In this document: positions 22,265 to 33,100 of the stretch, in pieces
Layout of the letters: each line of letters begins with the position of its first letter
Position numbering within the stretch: the first letter of the stretch is position 1
From: Nematostella vectensis
Taxonomy: Eukaryota; Cnidaria; Anthozoa; Actiniaria; Edwardsiidae
Direction of reading: 5' to 3'
DNA length: 64,000 nt
NCBI RefSeq assembly: GCF_932526225.1
Contig: NC_064036.1
Span: 6,641,519-6,705,518, forward strand
The notes under the pieces: model-generated
Told to the model about the DNA's origin: nothing
The model's input: only the letters and a program-made list of their open reading frames with translations
The model's database searches: none
Position numbers and translations under genes: made by a program

Positions 22265-22385
22265 TTGCGAGGGCTGCTATGTTTTGGGGGAGGGTTGTGA
22301 GGGCTGCTATGTTTTGGGGTAGGGTTGTGAGGGCTGCTATGATTGGGGGGAGGGTTGCGAGGGCTGCCATGTTTGGGGGGGTGGT
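22265..22385. repeat. 30-bp G-rich minisatellite, 4 copies
   Basis: GAGGGCTGCTATGTTTTGGG plus GGAGGGTTGT repeats with exact period 30 at 22271, 22301, 22331 and 22361. It is followed by a GTGGTATG break. Confidence 0.9.
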
Positions 22386-22940
22386 ATGAAAACTAAGATT
22401 TTAGTTGGGAAGGAGCTAATGATGCTGTTTTCTATTTAGGTTGCAACGATCAGCATTTCATATATTTGAAAATGTCAAAATTCTCACAGGGGAGTACAAT
22501 ATTATTTACCTGTACAATATTATTTACACCCCTGAAAAATGGGCTCGAAATCAACTTTTCTCCTGGCTTGGTAGTTTAAGGCCAGCTCCGCCGCCCCGTT
22601 ATGTACATGTCTATGTCAGACATACAAACACACAATAATTTTAGTTTTTTTTTTCCTGGGGGAGGGCCTTAATTTTTGGTCGACTTTTTGGGAGAGGGTC
22701 ACCATTTTTGTGCTTTTAATCTGATAGATTGGGGGAGGGTCGATATTTTTAACCAGAAAAAAAAATCAAATTAGCAACCCTCCCCCCCGATAAAAAATGA
22801 CTTTTTTCCCTAAGAATGGGGATCGTTTAGTTCCTCGATTAGTGGCTGTTGGGGGACTTGGTCACCGCCCTGTGTTTTTGTTTATACACGCCCCTGGTTA
22901 TTCTTTTCGTATAATTCATTGAGTATTATATTTTCAAAAC
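22386..22940. other. Non-coding, G-rich repeat remnants
   Basis: Scattered GGGGGAGGG blocks (22655-22800) with AATTTTTGG and CGACTTTTTGGGAGAGGGTC resemble decayed MITE sequence. Nothing coding. Confidence 0.4.
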
Positions 22941-24660
22941 AGTGGCATCTCATAGACTTTGTCATCGTTCGCCAGCGAGATATCCAGGATGTCTAGGTCA
23001 CCAGAGCCATGCGAGGAGCGAAATGCTGGACAGACCACCGCCTAGTCCGCTGCACTCTGAAACTTCACATTGTCCCACGTCACCCAAAGCGTCCAAAGCT
23101 TGTCCGCACGCCCTTCAACACGGCCAGACTACAACAGCCTTCCTACCTGCAGAAGTTCCAGAACAGCCTGAATGAGAAGCTGACTGCAAACGGACCTTTG
23201 TATTGAGATCCAAAGGAGAAGTGGAACCAGTTCAGAGTTGTAGTCACCGAGACAGCAAAGACAGCTCTTGGCCCAAAGAGGCGGAAACACCAGGATTGTT
23301 TCGACAAGAACAACGAAGCAATTGAAAATCTACTTGCCAGAAAAAACAAGGGATTTATGGAATGGCAGAACGATCGAGCTCCGCCGCAAAGAAAGACAGA
23401 TTTAAGTCCGTAGGGTACTTGGCTCAGCAGGAAATGCGTGACAAGTGGGGGGAGAAGAAAGCCAAAGAGATCCAAGGCTTTGCAGACTCTAACAACTCAA
23501 AACAGTTCTTTAGCTCCCTCAAAACAATTTATGGTCCATCGAAATCTGGATCCGCGCCCTTGTTGCCAGGAGACCGAGCCACGCTCATCAAGGACAAGGC
23601 TGCAATCTACATGAGGTGGAGGGAACACTTCAGTCAACTTCTTAACCGCCCGTCATCAGTAGACCAGTCTGCACTAGACCAAGTACCTCAACAGCCACTA
23701 ATAGAGGAACTAATCGATCCCCCATCCATGGAGGAGCTCACGAAGGCCATCAAGCAAATGTCATCTGGGAAAGCTCCGGGAAAGGACGGTATACCAACGG
23801 AGGTGTACAAGGCCCTCATGACAAGGCCGTGTACGCTTTTCACAGGGTCCTGATCAGCATCTGGGACGAGTAATTAATGCCTGCCGACCTACGTTACCCA
23901 TTATTAGTCGCCCTCTACAAGAAAAATGGCATTCGCACAGTCTGCGAAAATCACAGGGGTATATCCCTAGCTCTCGAACGCCGGAAAAATCCTCGCCCGC
24001 ATCATGCTGAACAGGCTGATCCAATCTGTAGCAGAGAAAAACCTCCCTGAGTCACAGTGCGGCTTTAGCCCTGGTAGAAGCACAGTTGACATGGGATTTG
24101 CAGTAAGACAGATCCAGGAGAAGTGCCTTGAGCAGAACATGAACCTCCACGCAGTCTTCATCGACCTCACCAAAGCTTTCGACACCGTCAACCGCGAAGC
24201 CTTGCGGATTATCCTCAGTAAGCTTGGATGACCTGCAAAGTTTACAACCTTGAATAGACTGTTCAATGACGACATGACGGGTGAAGTCTTGTCCGATGGT
24301 GAGCCGTCTGAGAGCTTCAGTATCTCCAACGGTGTGAAACAAGGCTGCGTGCTTGCTCCCGTGTTGTTCAATCTCTTCTTTAACCAGGTACTGCTCCACG
24401 CTGTGCGAGACCTAGACCTTGGTATCTACATCAGATACCGGCTGAACGGCTGACTGTTTGACCTGCGACGTCTTACTGCCAAGACGAAGATCATGGAGGG
24501 GCTCATACTTGATGCCCTGTTCGCCGACGACTGTGCGCTGATGGCTCACCAGGGGAATCATCTGCAGACTACTGTGGACAAGTTCTCTGGAGCATCAAAG
24601 TTGTTTGGCCTGACAATCAGTCTCAGTAAGACGAAAGTTGTCCTTCAACCCGCACAAGAC
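22941..24660 (+). mobile_element. Degenerate LINE: endonuclease end and reverse transcriptase
   Basis: Plus-strand pieces in order: CWTDHRLVRCTLKLHI (end of the endonuclease, 23.03 kb), PKEKWNQFRVVVTETAKTAL, YLAQQEMRDKWGEKKAKE, the linker SLKTIYGPSKSG, KQMSSGKAPGKDGIPTEVYK, then a frameshift, QCGFSPGRSTVDMGFAVRQI, FIDLTKAFDTVNR, SNGVKQGCVLAPVLFN and the catalytic ALFADDCALMAH. It ends abruptly in KTKVVLQPAQDSN. Several stops and at least two frameshifts make it dead. The FADDCAL type differs from the YVDD and YADD LINEs elsewhere here, so it is a third lineage. The 3' end is missing and replaced by the repeats at 24690-24835. Confidence 0.85.
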
Positions 24661-24689
24661 AGTAACTCCAGGGGAGAGGGGTTTCCCCT

Positions 24690-24835
24690 CTTATATGGGC
24701 TATACGGGGACGTGCCGCTGGACAGGGTTATGGTTTTTTACCTATCTGTCCTTAACAGGGTATATCATTTCAGGCCTCTCTGTCCTGGACAGGGTACATA
24801 ATTTTAAGCAAGACTGTCATAAACAGGGTAGGGAT
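24690..24835. repeat. Short array of CTGTCC..ACAGGGTA units
   Basis: GGACAGGGTTATGGTTTT, CTGTCCTTAACAGGGTATAT, CTGTCCTGGACAGGGTACAT and CTGTCATAAACAGGGTAGGG follow one another at about 50-bp spacing. Each core is a small palindrome (CTGTCC-x-GGACAG type). It lies directly against the broken 3' end of the LINE. Confidence 0.7.
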
Positions 24836-25616
24836 TTGGTTGCCTTGCTAAAACTCGTAACCGCTGATCCTGCCGCCGATCTGATTGCCTTGCTTGCTTT
24901 CACGTGCTAACCGGGTGCTTGGTTCGATCGATTTTGCGATAAAAGACTGCCGCGAAAAAGTATTGTCCTGCAGGGATATTGTTGCGTGTCGCGTGTGTCT
25001 CAAGTTACCTTCGCAAAATCGCAAACTGGGAGGTCAAAGTCAAATATAATTGTGCATCTGTACATCTGACTTTGGTCTGCGTAGCCACATGCGTGTCCAC
25101 AGATAAGACGAGATACAACGTATCGTCTTCCTCGGTCCACAAGAGACAACCATGATGAGATTTTTAAATTCACCGAAACCTAAAAAAACAACGTTAAAAA
25201 AACATTTTTCGCCTTGGCCCAGCCTCTACTGAAAATTAGGCGTTCTTACACCGAAATGCAACAGTCTTTAGGAAGCAGGTTAGCACTAATCCAGGGATAA
25301 ATACGGCTATCTCGACTTTTGATTGGACAAAAAAGGCTTTTATCCCGCCAGGGTTAGCATTAACCTGCTTTCTGGGAACCCGGTCCTGGTGTTTAGGCAT
25401 ATGCCTCGTAGTTCGCTAAGCGTGTAAGTGGGTTCCTCCTTAGCAGTTACGATTCCCCACTTCTACTTCTATCATAATCCAGCAAGTAAAGCTCGTGATG
25501 TTGTGTTTGAGCCGTTTTAGCCTTTATTTCTTTGTGAGATTATAAACAAAAAGAAGACCAAACAGCGACGTTTCTGGAACCAAAGTGGATGCAATTGTCC
25601 ATGGAGGAAATGACAA
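24836..25616. other. Non-coding DNA with a MITE fragment
   Basis: Near 25215-25250 CCCAGCCTCTACTGAAAATT plus AGGCGTTCTTA matches the right end of the MITE at 61456-61781. AGGTTAGCA..GGGATAAATAC and its inverse (25275-25372) suggest another small foldback. No exon is seen. Confidence 0.4.
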
Positions 25617-25775
25617 TTATTAAAATGAAGGACAAAAGCAGAAGCAAAATTTTGCCAACGTTTCGGACTTAAATGAATTCATCTTCAGGGCGGTTATATA
25701 ACGCTATTTTATCAATAAAGTCCGAAACGCTGGCAAAACCTCGCTTCTGTTTTTGTCCTTCATTTTATTAATAGC
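25617..25775. mobile_element. Foldback MITE with about 53-bp arms
   Basis: Left arm TTATTAAAATGAAGGACAAA, AGCAGAAGCAAAATTTTGCC, AACGTTTCGGACTT. The right arm AAGTCCGAAACGCTGGCAAA, ACCTCGCTTCTGTTTTTGTC, CTTCATTTTATTAATA is its reverse complement with few mismatches. The loop of about 45 bp carries an ATTCATCTTCAGGGCGGTTA segment. No coding capacity. The arms end in A/T-rich TTATTAA-like sequence, so the target duplication is ambiguous. Confidence 0.85.
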
Positions 25776-26828
25776 ATTTATTTCTTTGTTCTCATAGAAT
25801 GTTTATATTGTGAGTTTACAATATAGAAACTACTGACGCATTGCCAATGACATAGTAATAGCCTTGGGCTGTCTGTGTTGGCCAATAAAAGAAAGCGCGT
25901 GAATCCAATCTCGCCGCAAGACACCTTTCTGTGCCTGCATCGCCAAATGTTCGGGGACGCATGCGCAGAAATAAGAAGGGCTTTGGGGACGAGATTGGCG
26001 GGAATCTCACATCGTGCGACGGGGCCACGGGTATTAGTTGTACACGGGAATCTTAATTTTACTTGATTAACGTACACCAAAACGATTTTGAAAGTGAAGT
26101 TTTTGTTTCGACCTGCGCGTGTGACTGAAAACGAGAAGAACCATGCAAAAAGAATAAATAAATAAATTCTGGTCTTCTTGTCGATTCTTGGGAAGATACC
26201 GAAAATCCGAAACCAAAGCACTAAGAAAGTTATACTATCAGAAAAGGCTATGATAATAAAACATATAGAAAGTTGAGATCGATTGCTTAGATTTAAAAAG
26301 TGTATGGTAGGAGGCAAATACAAAGAATACTGCTGTGCTAAACTTAGGAATACAATAATTCAAGTCACTACGAAATTTGTCTTGACAACCAAATTCCAAA
26401 AATAATCCATAAAATTTGTCCCCTGTAGTTCGTTTGAGTCTAAAAGTTTATCAGAGTTAGATTGTATCTCTAACTTAATTGCTTAACAATGTCTGTTGAA
26501 TTTCTATTTTTCGAATGAAGGGTCGTTCAAAGACCAGTCTTGAAAAGCCAAAAAGACCGAACTTGGTGGCGTGTCCAATCGCGCAGGTATTTGCATCTAT
26601 TTTACTGAAAGGATATATACATTCTAGTTTATTGCACTATTTGGTGGAAGCCCTAGTTAAAAAAAGGCATCTAGTTAAGAAATTTATTTAAGCGAAGAAA
26701 TATTTTACTGCTCCAGATTCTTACTCTATTTTTCTTTGTTTTTGTTTATTCATGTTTAAATTAGCTTGGGATACCTGGGTGGCTTCCTACGCAATTATAC
26801 ATGATAGGGAGGCTGAGTAGTCCTAAAC
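25776..26828. other. Upstream region of the STAND NTPase gene
   Basis: A 181-codon minus frame exists (25778-26323), but it has no domain, no conserved family look and overlaps AT-rich repeats. I see no gene here. A G/C-richer patch (25900-26040) with CGCATGCG may be another MITE. Confidence 0.4.
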
Positions 26829-26841
26829 CAAGATGGCGGAA
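26829..26841 (+). promoter_or_regulatory. YY1-like promoter motif CAAGATGGCGGAA
   Basis: It lies 264 bp upstream of the ATG of the STAND gene. The identical 13-mer lies upstream of NTMT1 (48482-48494, minus strand), each time in the orientation of the gene. CAAGATGGCGG is a well-known animal core-promoter/YY1 element near transcription starts. The role is inferred from motif, position and recurrence. Confidence 0.5.
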
Positions 26842-27104
26842 CCAATGGAAAGAAGGGTTTGTTTTGTTTCTCACTTGTTACTTATTATTTCTTTAGAAAT
26901 AGAACGTTGCTAACGGCAACTAATGACAAACAAAGCAAAGTTCATTGAAATGAAAATGCAAATTGCCAGTGGGAGGGTTAAAGTGTGCTTCGAAACATAA
27001 GTAATGTTGCTTTGAACAAAATTCGATGGCCTGTAAACAATATCGGCCGATTACAAACTTTTGCTTTCTTTGACCGAAAGTTGTGTTGACTATATTCCAG
27101 TCTT

Positions 27105-30100
27105 ATGGGCTGCGGAACATCAAGATCTCCTGTTGCTGGCAACACTCTTCCGCATCCATCTAACCAAGGCGGCCAAACTGAGCCTTACTCGAAACATTCT
27201 AATTTAACTCCAGCGAGCAACGGTGAAGAAGATAACAGGAGTAGTAGTTCTCATCCAAAACCCAAGAAAAGGGGGAGTGACTTTGACTCTATAACTTACG
27301 CGGAGGCAGCAGCATCTCGAGCCCAAACTCCAGAAGGAATGTGGGCCATCGTGAAGAAAACCTGCAATAGTGCTTCTTCGAGAGAGTGGACGCTACAATC
27401 AGTAAAGAACCGTCGAGGTTGGAAAACCATTCGACTGTTTGTGTCGTCCACATTTCGGGACTTCCACGAAGAAAGGGAGGTCTTAGTAAAAGAGGTGAGG
27501 ACTGCTCTTGCAATTAGATGTATATAACGGTCCGATAAGACAAGAGGTTTTAGTAAAGTAAGTAGTGGTTGCATCTATTATAAGCCCTGTGTACACATGT
27601 GATGTGTATGAGTGATAGGTTAATTGGCACTCAACTCATCATACTCTCAACTTGTCTCAACTAAAAGGTGATATACCAATAGTTTGGTTTTATTGTATTT
27701 AGTGCCTTTTTCTTTAGGGATTAAAGAATTGAGTTCTCTTGTAAAACAATTGTGGTGATGGATTGCCCTAGTTGATAAACCAACTCAGATACAGTACATG
27801 GAGAACATTAAAACATAAAACTTCAGACTAATTGCAATTGATTTAATGAAAATATTGGTTAGGTGGTGGTAGTTCTGTTTTGGGGACATGTATTTTGGTG
27901 ATGGTGGTGGTGGTGGGGGGGGGGGGGGGGTTTCTATGTAAAAGGGTATTAAAAACCTGTGTCCATGTGACAAGGTTATGATGCTGATGCCAATGACATA
28001 AAAAAGATTTTCCCCGCTTTCAAAAGTGGGATAGTAAATATTTTTTAATTATTATAATTATTTTGTGTTGTATTATTTTTGTTAGAAATGTCTAAACTAG
28101 TGCTTAGCAAATTTCTTACCATACAATAGCTACTGCATGACTCAGACTTTATTTCTGCAGTATAAAAAAGGTTTCTATGTTTCTCATGTGCTTTTTATAT
28201 ATTTGAAAATTTGCATTCTATGCCTGTATTCTATGCCAAAATGAATAAACAATATCTCAAAATATGATTGAAAATAAGAAATTACCCATGTTCCCTAATT
28301 AATTTATAATTGCTTAGGTGGCTAGCATTGTCCATGAAATAAGGCTTGAGCTTTTCATTATTAGAAATATACAGAGGACCCTACTGGCAGATAGGATATT
28401 AAAAGATTTTTCCACAAATTTCATCAGGATGAGTATTCTCTCTTTCTGTGCATCATATAAGCATTAAACCCCATAAACTGATGTAGAGGTTTTGGTGAGG
28501 CGTGACAAATTAATGATTATTATGTTATTTTTATAGATTTTTCCTGACTTACGTTTATGGTGTGAGGAGAGAAAACTTCATCTGGTTGAATGTGATCTGC
28601 GATGGGTGAGTTGAATTCAAAGCTGCTTCCTTATGATAACTAAAATAAGTCACCTAATCACAGACAATGCAGCAGCAACTGTTATGTGTTTTTTTCTGTA
28701 CATATTTTAGGGTGTGCCTAAGGACTCTTCAACAGAGGAAACTGTACGCATCTGTTTGGAAGAAATTGACAGATGCTACAGAGACAATGTTATGCCATAT
28801 TTCCTGAATTTAACTTGGTTGGTGACTGTATTATAAATTTACTGTACTTATAACACTAAACAGTACTCTATTTAATATTGTACGGAGCATGACAATATGA
28901 ATAGCATCCAAGAACATTAATTTTTGGATTTTCAAAAGTGATGTTGACATCCATGAGCAAACTTAGAGCAGCATTTTCTTGATTTTCACATTCTCATTTT
29001 GCCCTTAAGATTGACAGGAAGTTTTTCAGGGGTTTCATTAGACCCCAGCGGCTGGCGGAAGCACCAGCTATTTTCCACCGAGCACCGGCTACTTTTTTTT
29101 AAAAAGTGGACATTTATTTTTATTTGAACTAAAAAGATAAAATGACTTCTAACCCCTACTTATCAATTTCCACCACCTACTATGAAAGTTGATGAAAGCC
29201 CTGTTTTTATATATTTTTAAAAACTTCAATATTTTTAAGTATAAATACCTGCACCAGGGTAATCAGATAATCCACCCACTCAACTGGAGTTCCAGTGATG
29301 AGAAAAAAAAAACTTGCCTGCAGTAGAAGGGGGAAATAAATCTTTCAAATGGTTATCAAGTTGAAACCTACTCCCTCCCTGCTACAACTTTTTACTGATT
29401 ATATTCTTTGTTTTAGCGGTCGATCTGGCTGGATTCCAGACTTTGGGGACTTGACATACAATCTTGCTGTGCAGTATGGATGGGTTTATGGCCTGTCAAT
29501 CACAGAAATGGAAATTGTACATGGAGCTTTTCGCAAGTGCAACCCAAATGGTAAATTATTGATGAAATTGTTTTCAATCTAAAAAAAAACAATATGTTTA
29601 GAATACAGTTGAACTCTTTAAAGTTTTCCCCACCCCTATCCCCACAGTTCAGGTAACATGTACATGTAGTTGAGTCCTCATTTTTTATTGGGTTGTAGAC
29701 ATATTTTTTTATTTTCCCCTCATAAATTCAACCTTGACTATAGATCGTACCTTCTGTCAAAACTCTACTTCCCGCACTGGAATTTAGAAAGTTATTGATA
29801 GAGAATAACATGGTGTAGCTATCTTCATACAGTAGCGGATCTAGGGGGAGGGTTTAGAGGGTTTAAAGGGTTTAAACCCCCCCTCTTGGGCTGCCCAGGG
29901 AAAGTGTTATATGCCAAAAATGCCATCCAGATTTAAACACTGCGCTTATTCAAAGCAATTGTGGTAATTGAGGAGAGAGCTGTGGGAGCTAGAAAATTTT
30001 GTAAGGAAAATATTTTCTTCCCCCATAATGCCAGGTCAAACCGCCCTCTTAGCATAAAGCTAAATCTGCCCCTGCCATATAGCTTTTTTCTTGCATACAG

Positions 30101-33100
30101 CTTTGTTCATGATAAGAGACAGCAAATTTTGTGAGGATTTGCCAGAAGAGGTCAAGGATGCCTTTATAGATGAGAAAGACTTTCTCAATGAAAAACTGAA
30201 GAAACTTAAAGATGCCCTGAAAGAGCAGTTTCCTGTAAGTACAACTTTACTGTACCTGTTTTTGGTTTATTGTATTCATGGCAGAGTTGAATTCCAGTTT
30301 TTGGTGTATTGAAAAAGACTACAGAGTCACTTACTGAGAGGATTGTGAAGCCCTGTAACCAGGATTTTTAAGGAAGGGGGGAGGGGTGTTTACCCATTTA
30401 GCCGACCATTTTCTAGCTTGCAGTGGTACTTAATTTTCCTTGATGAGAGTGGACCTTCATAGGAAGTGGGCAGATCCTGGCTGGCCCAGTATGTAAGCAC
30501 ATAAGCATATAGGGCCTAACTCCTTCGCTGAAACGCGTCTGATTCCCGGTTGAGACACGGATAGTATTGTTGTTTCTCAGACCTGAATTTGACTTGTTGA
30601 ACGTAAGTGAGCTTAATTTTGTTTCTGAACCTACCCTGGCTTATGCAAAAAAGTCCCAGAAAAAAGTGCCTGGATCGCTTATTATTATTTGGGAGGAGGG
30701 GGGGAGTTTATTGGAGGGGGGTGCTTATTTCTTTTCGGCTAAAAATATCAGTAATCAAATGAGAGAATAAAACGAATCAACAGACCCATATAAACCTCCA
30801 ATAAAAATGGGACTTTTTGCCTTAGTAAAGATTGACGCCATTCAAATGGTGCTTCTGTTGAGATCTTTTAGGGGGATGGGATCGCTTTTTGGGGAGGGGA
30901 TCGCTTTTTGGGGAGAGGGAATTTATTTCAAAATTCTAGGGCAAGGGGGTGCTTATTCAAAATGTACCAGTGACCCCCTGCTACAGCCCTGTATGGCTTA
31001 TTGCTTGCTAATATGTAATTACCAACAACGTTTCTCCAAGGAGATTTTAGGTGAAGTGCTGAAACCATGCACAATTCCTGCCCAATCTTTTTGCTTTCAC
31101 CACAGTGTTTGACTCTGATATTTTTGTCATGTGCTGTAGGATGATAATGTAGTTCATTATGAAGTCAAATGTGAACCTAAGAGTCTTACTAAAGTACAAG
31201 AAACCCGTGATGAAAGAGATGTCAGACTGAAAGGGCTCACTGGAAGTGATTCCGTGTTTTATAATTCGGTAGGTGAAAATGAGTAAATAATAAGAAGGGT
31301 AGCATCAAGAGTCTTTCAAAGTATACATAAAGGGCATTCCCATAGATATAAAAGTGAAATTATGGTCACCTACAGAAGCCATAGGCAGCAGGAATGGGCC
31401 GACCAGCCCCAGCTGAGCCCCAGCTGGCTCCCCCTATTTTCATGGAAATCTATTGAAGAAAATTAATCCGGACCTTCCTCTCTTGAAACATGTATTTCAC
31501 CTCCCTCTTTTTAAACTCCTCGATCCGCTCCTGGGCAGTATTCAGAAATGACTACATGAATATAAAAAGAGCAGAATTTATTATCTAGTGTTATATACAT
31601 ATACTGTATTATTTTATCAATTTGTTTCAGGTGTTTAAGTTTTTCAAGGACCGTATTGAGTACCAGTAAACCTAGTGTTATATACATATACTGTATTATT
31701 TTATCAATTTGTTTCAGGTGTTTAAGTTTTTCAAGGACTGTATTGAGTACCAGTATCCTAGTGTTATATACATATACTGTATTATTTTATCAATTTGTTT
31801 CAGGTGTTTAAGTTTTTCAAGGACCGTATTGAGTACCAGTATCCTAGTGTTATATACATATACTGTATTATTTTATTAATTTGTTTCAGGTGTTTAAGTT
31901 TTTCAAGGACCGTATTGAGTACCAGTATCCTTTGGATCCCACTCCTGAGGATCCACTTGAGGCTCAACGGAGTGCCCATGAGGTAAGTGTGCAGTGATGT
32001 GATAACAATCATCTGGAACTGTTACCTTTATAGGCACATATTAAGAAATAAGTCACTGTACATATGTACGTAATTACCCATGTACGTATAGGACAAGATC
32101 ATGGTGCAGTATCATAAAATAATGTCCACTTCTTTCATAACTCAGCTAGCGGGATATACTGTTACAGTTTAACTGTATGAGCCTTATACACTAAATACTA
32201 TTACCAAAGCAGTACAGAATGGAAAGCTCTGCACACACACAAAAAATGGAATTAAAGCTAAATAGATTATAACAAAATATTTAAATCATAACAGAGGCAA
32301 GAGCTCAGATTTGCCTCACTGGCCACTGCTCAGCCTTATACTGTAACTACTGTTAGTATAGTTATACTATAGTTCTTCATTTGTGTTGATTAAATGCTGT
32401 ATTCTTTTCAAGTCATTTTTGGACACTCGTGGCCAAGTTGTACTAGGAAGAGACAAGATTCTCAAAGAGGTACAGTCTTCACATAACCAATGTATATAGG
32501 TAATATTTAAACAAATATCCTCCTAATAGCTCCTGCTGATAGTATTTTAGCCCAAAATGATACTTAATGTAGTAATTTCTCTCTGCGTGACTTTAGTTGC
32601 TTGGTTTTAGTCTGCATTGGCTTTAGTCGCCAATAAATGGGGCAAAATCTTTATTTAGTTTTGCTCCAAGTCTATGTCCAATCTCGGCCCAGGGAGGGAT
32701 GGGGGTTTCATGTCCAATGTCGGCCCAGGGGGTGATGGGGGTTTCCGATGACACGTGTATACAAGTGGATGGTGATTACATTAAAACGAAGGATTCCAAA
32801 TTTTAATGTTCGAATTTAATTGTATTACAGATCGATTCCTACATTTCTACTGGCCAATCCAGAGCCCCTCTGCTGTTAGTAGGTAATGCAGGCTCTGGCA
32901 AGTCAGCCATCATGGCTCGTGCTGCATGTGACGCTCTGGATAAATCTTCCTCAAGACAGTATTCATCAACAGGGTGAGAGAACTCTTCCTAAAACTAGTA
33001 CATACTTTCAAATTTGTCTGGCATGCTTATTGGTGAATCTGTGCTGGGGTCATTTTTTATCAGTATGTTACATAAGGGGTAGTGCTGGGTAAATCCGAGA

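Noticed and set aside
25778-26323. 181-codon minus-strand frame
   Set aside because: No domain, no splice or start context; the hydrophobic stretches come from AT-rich DNA.
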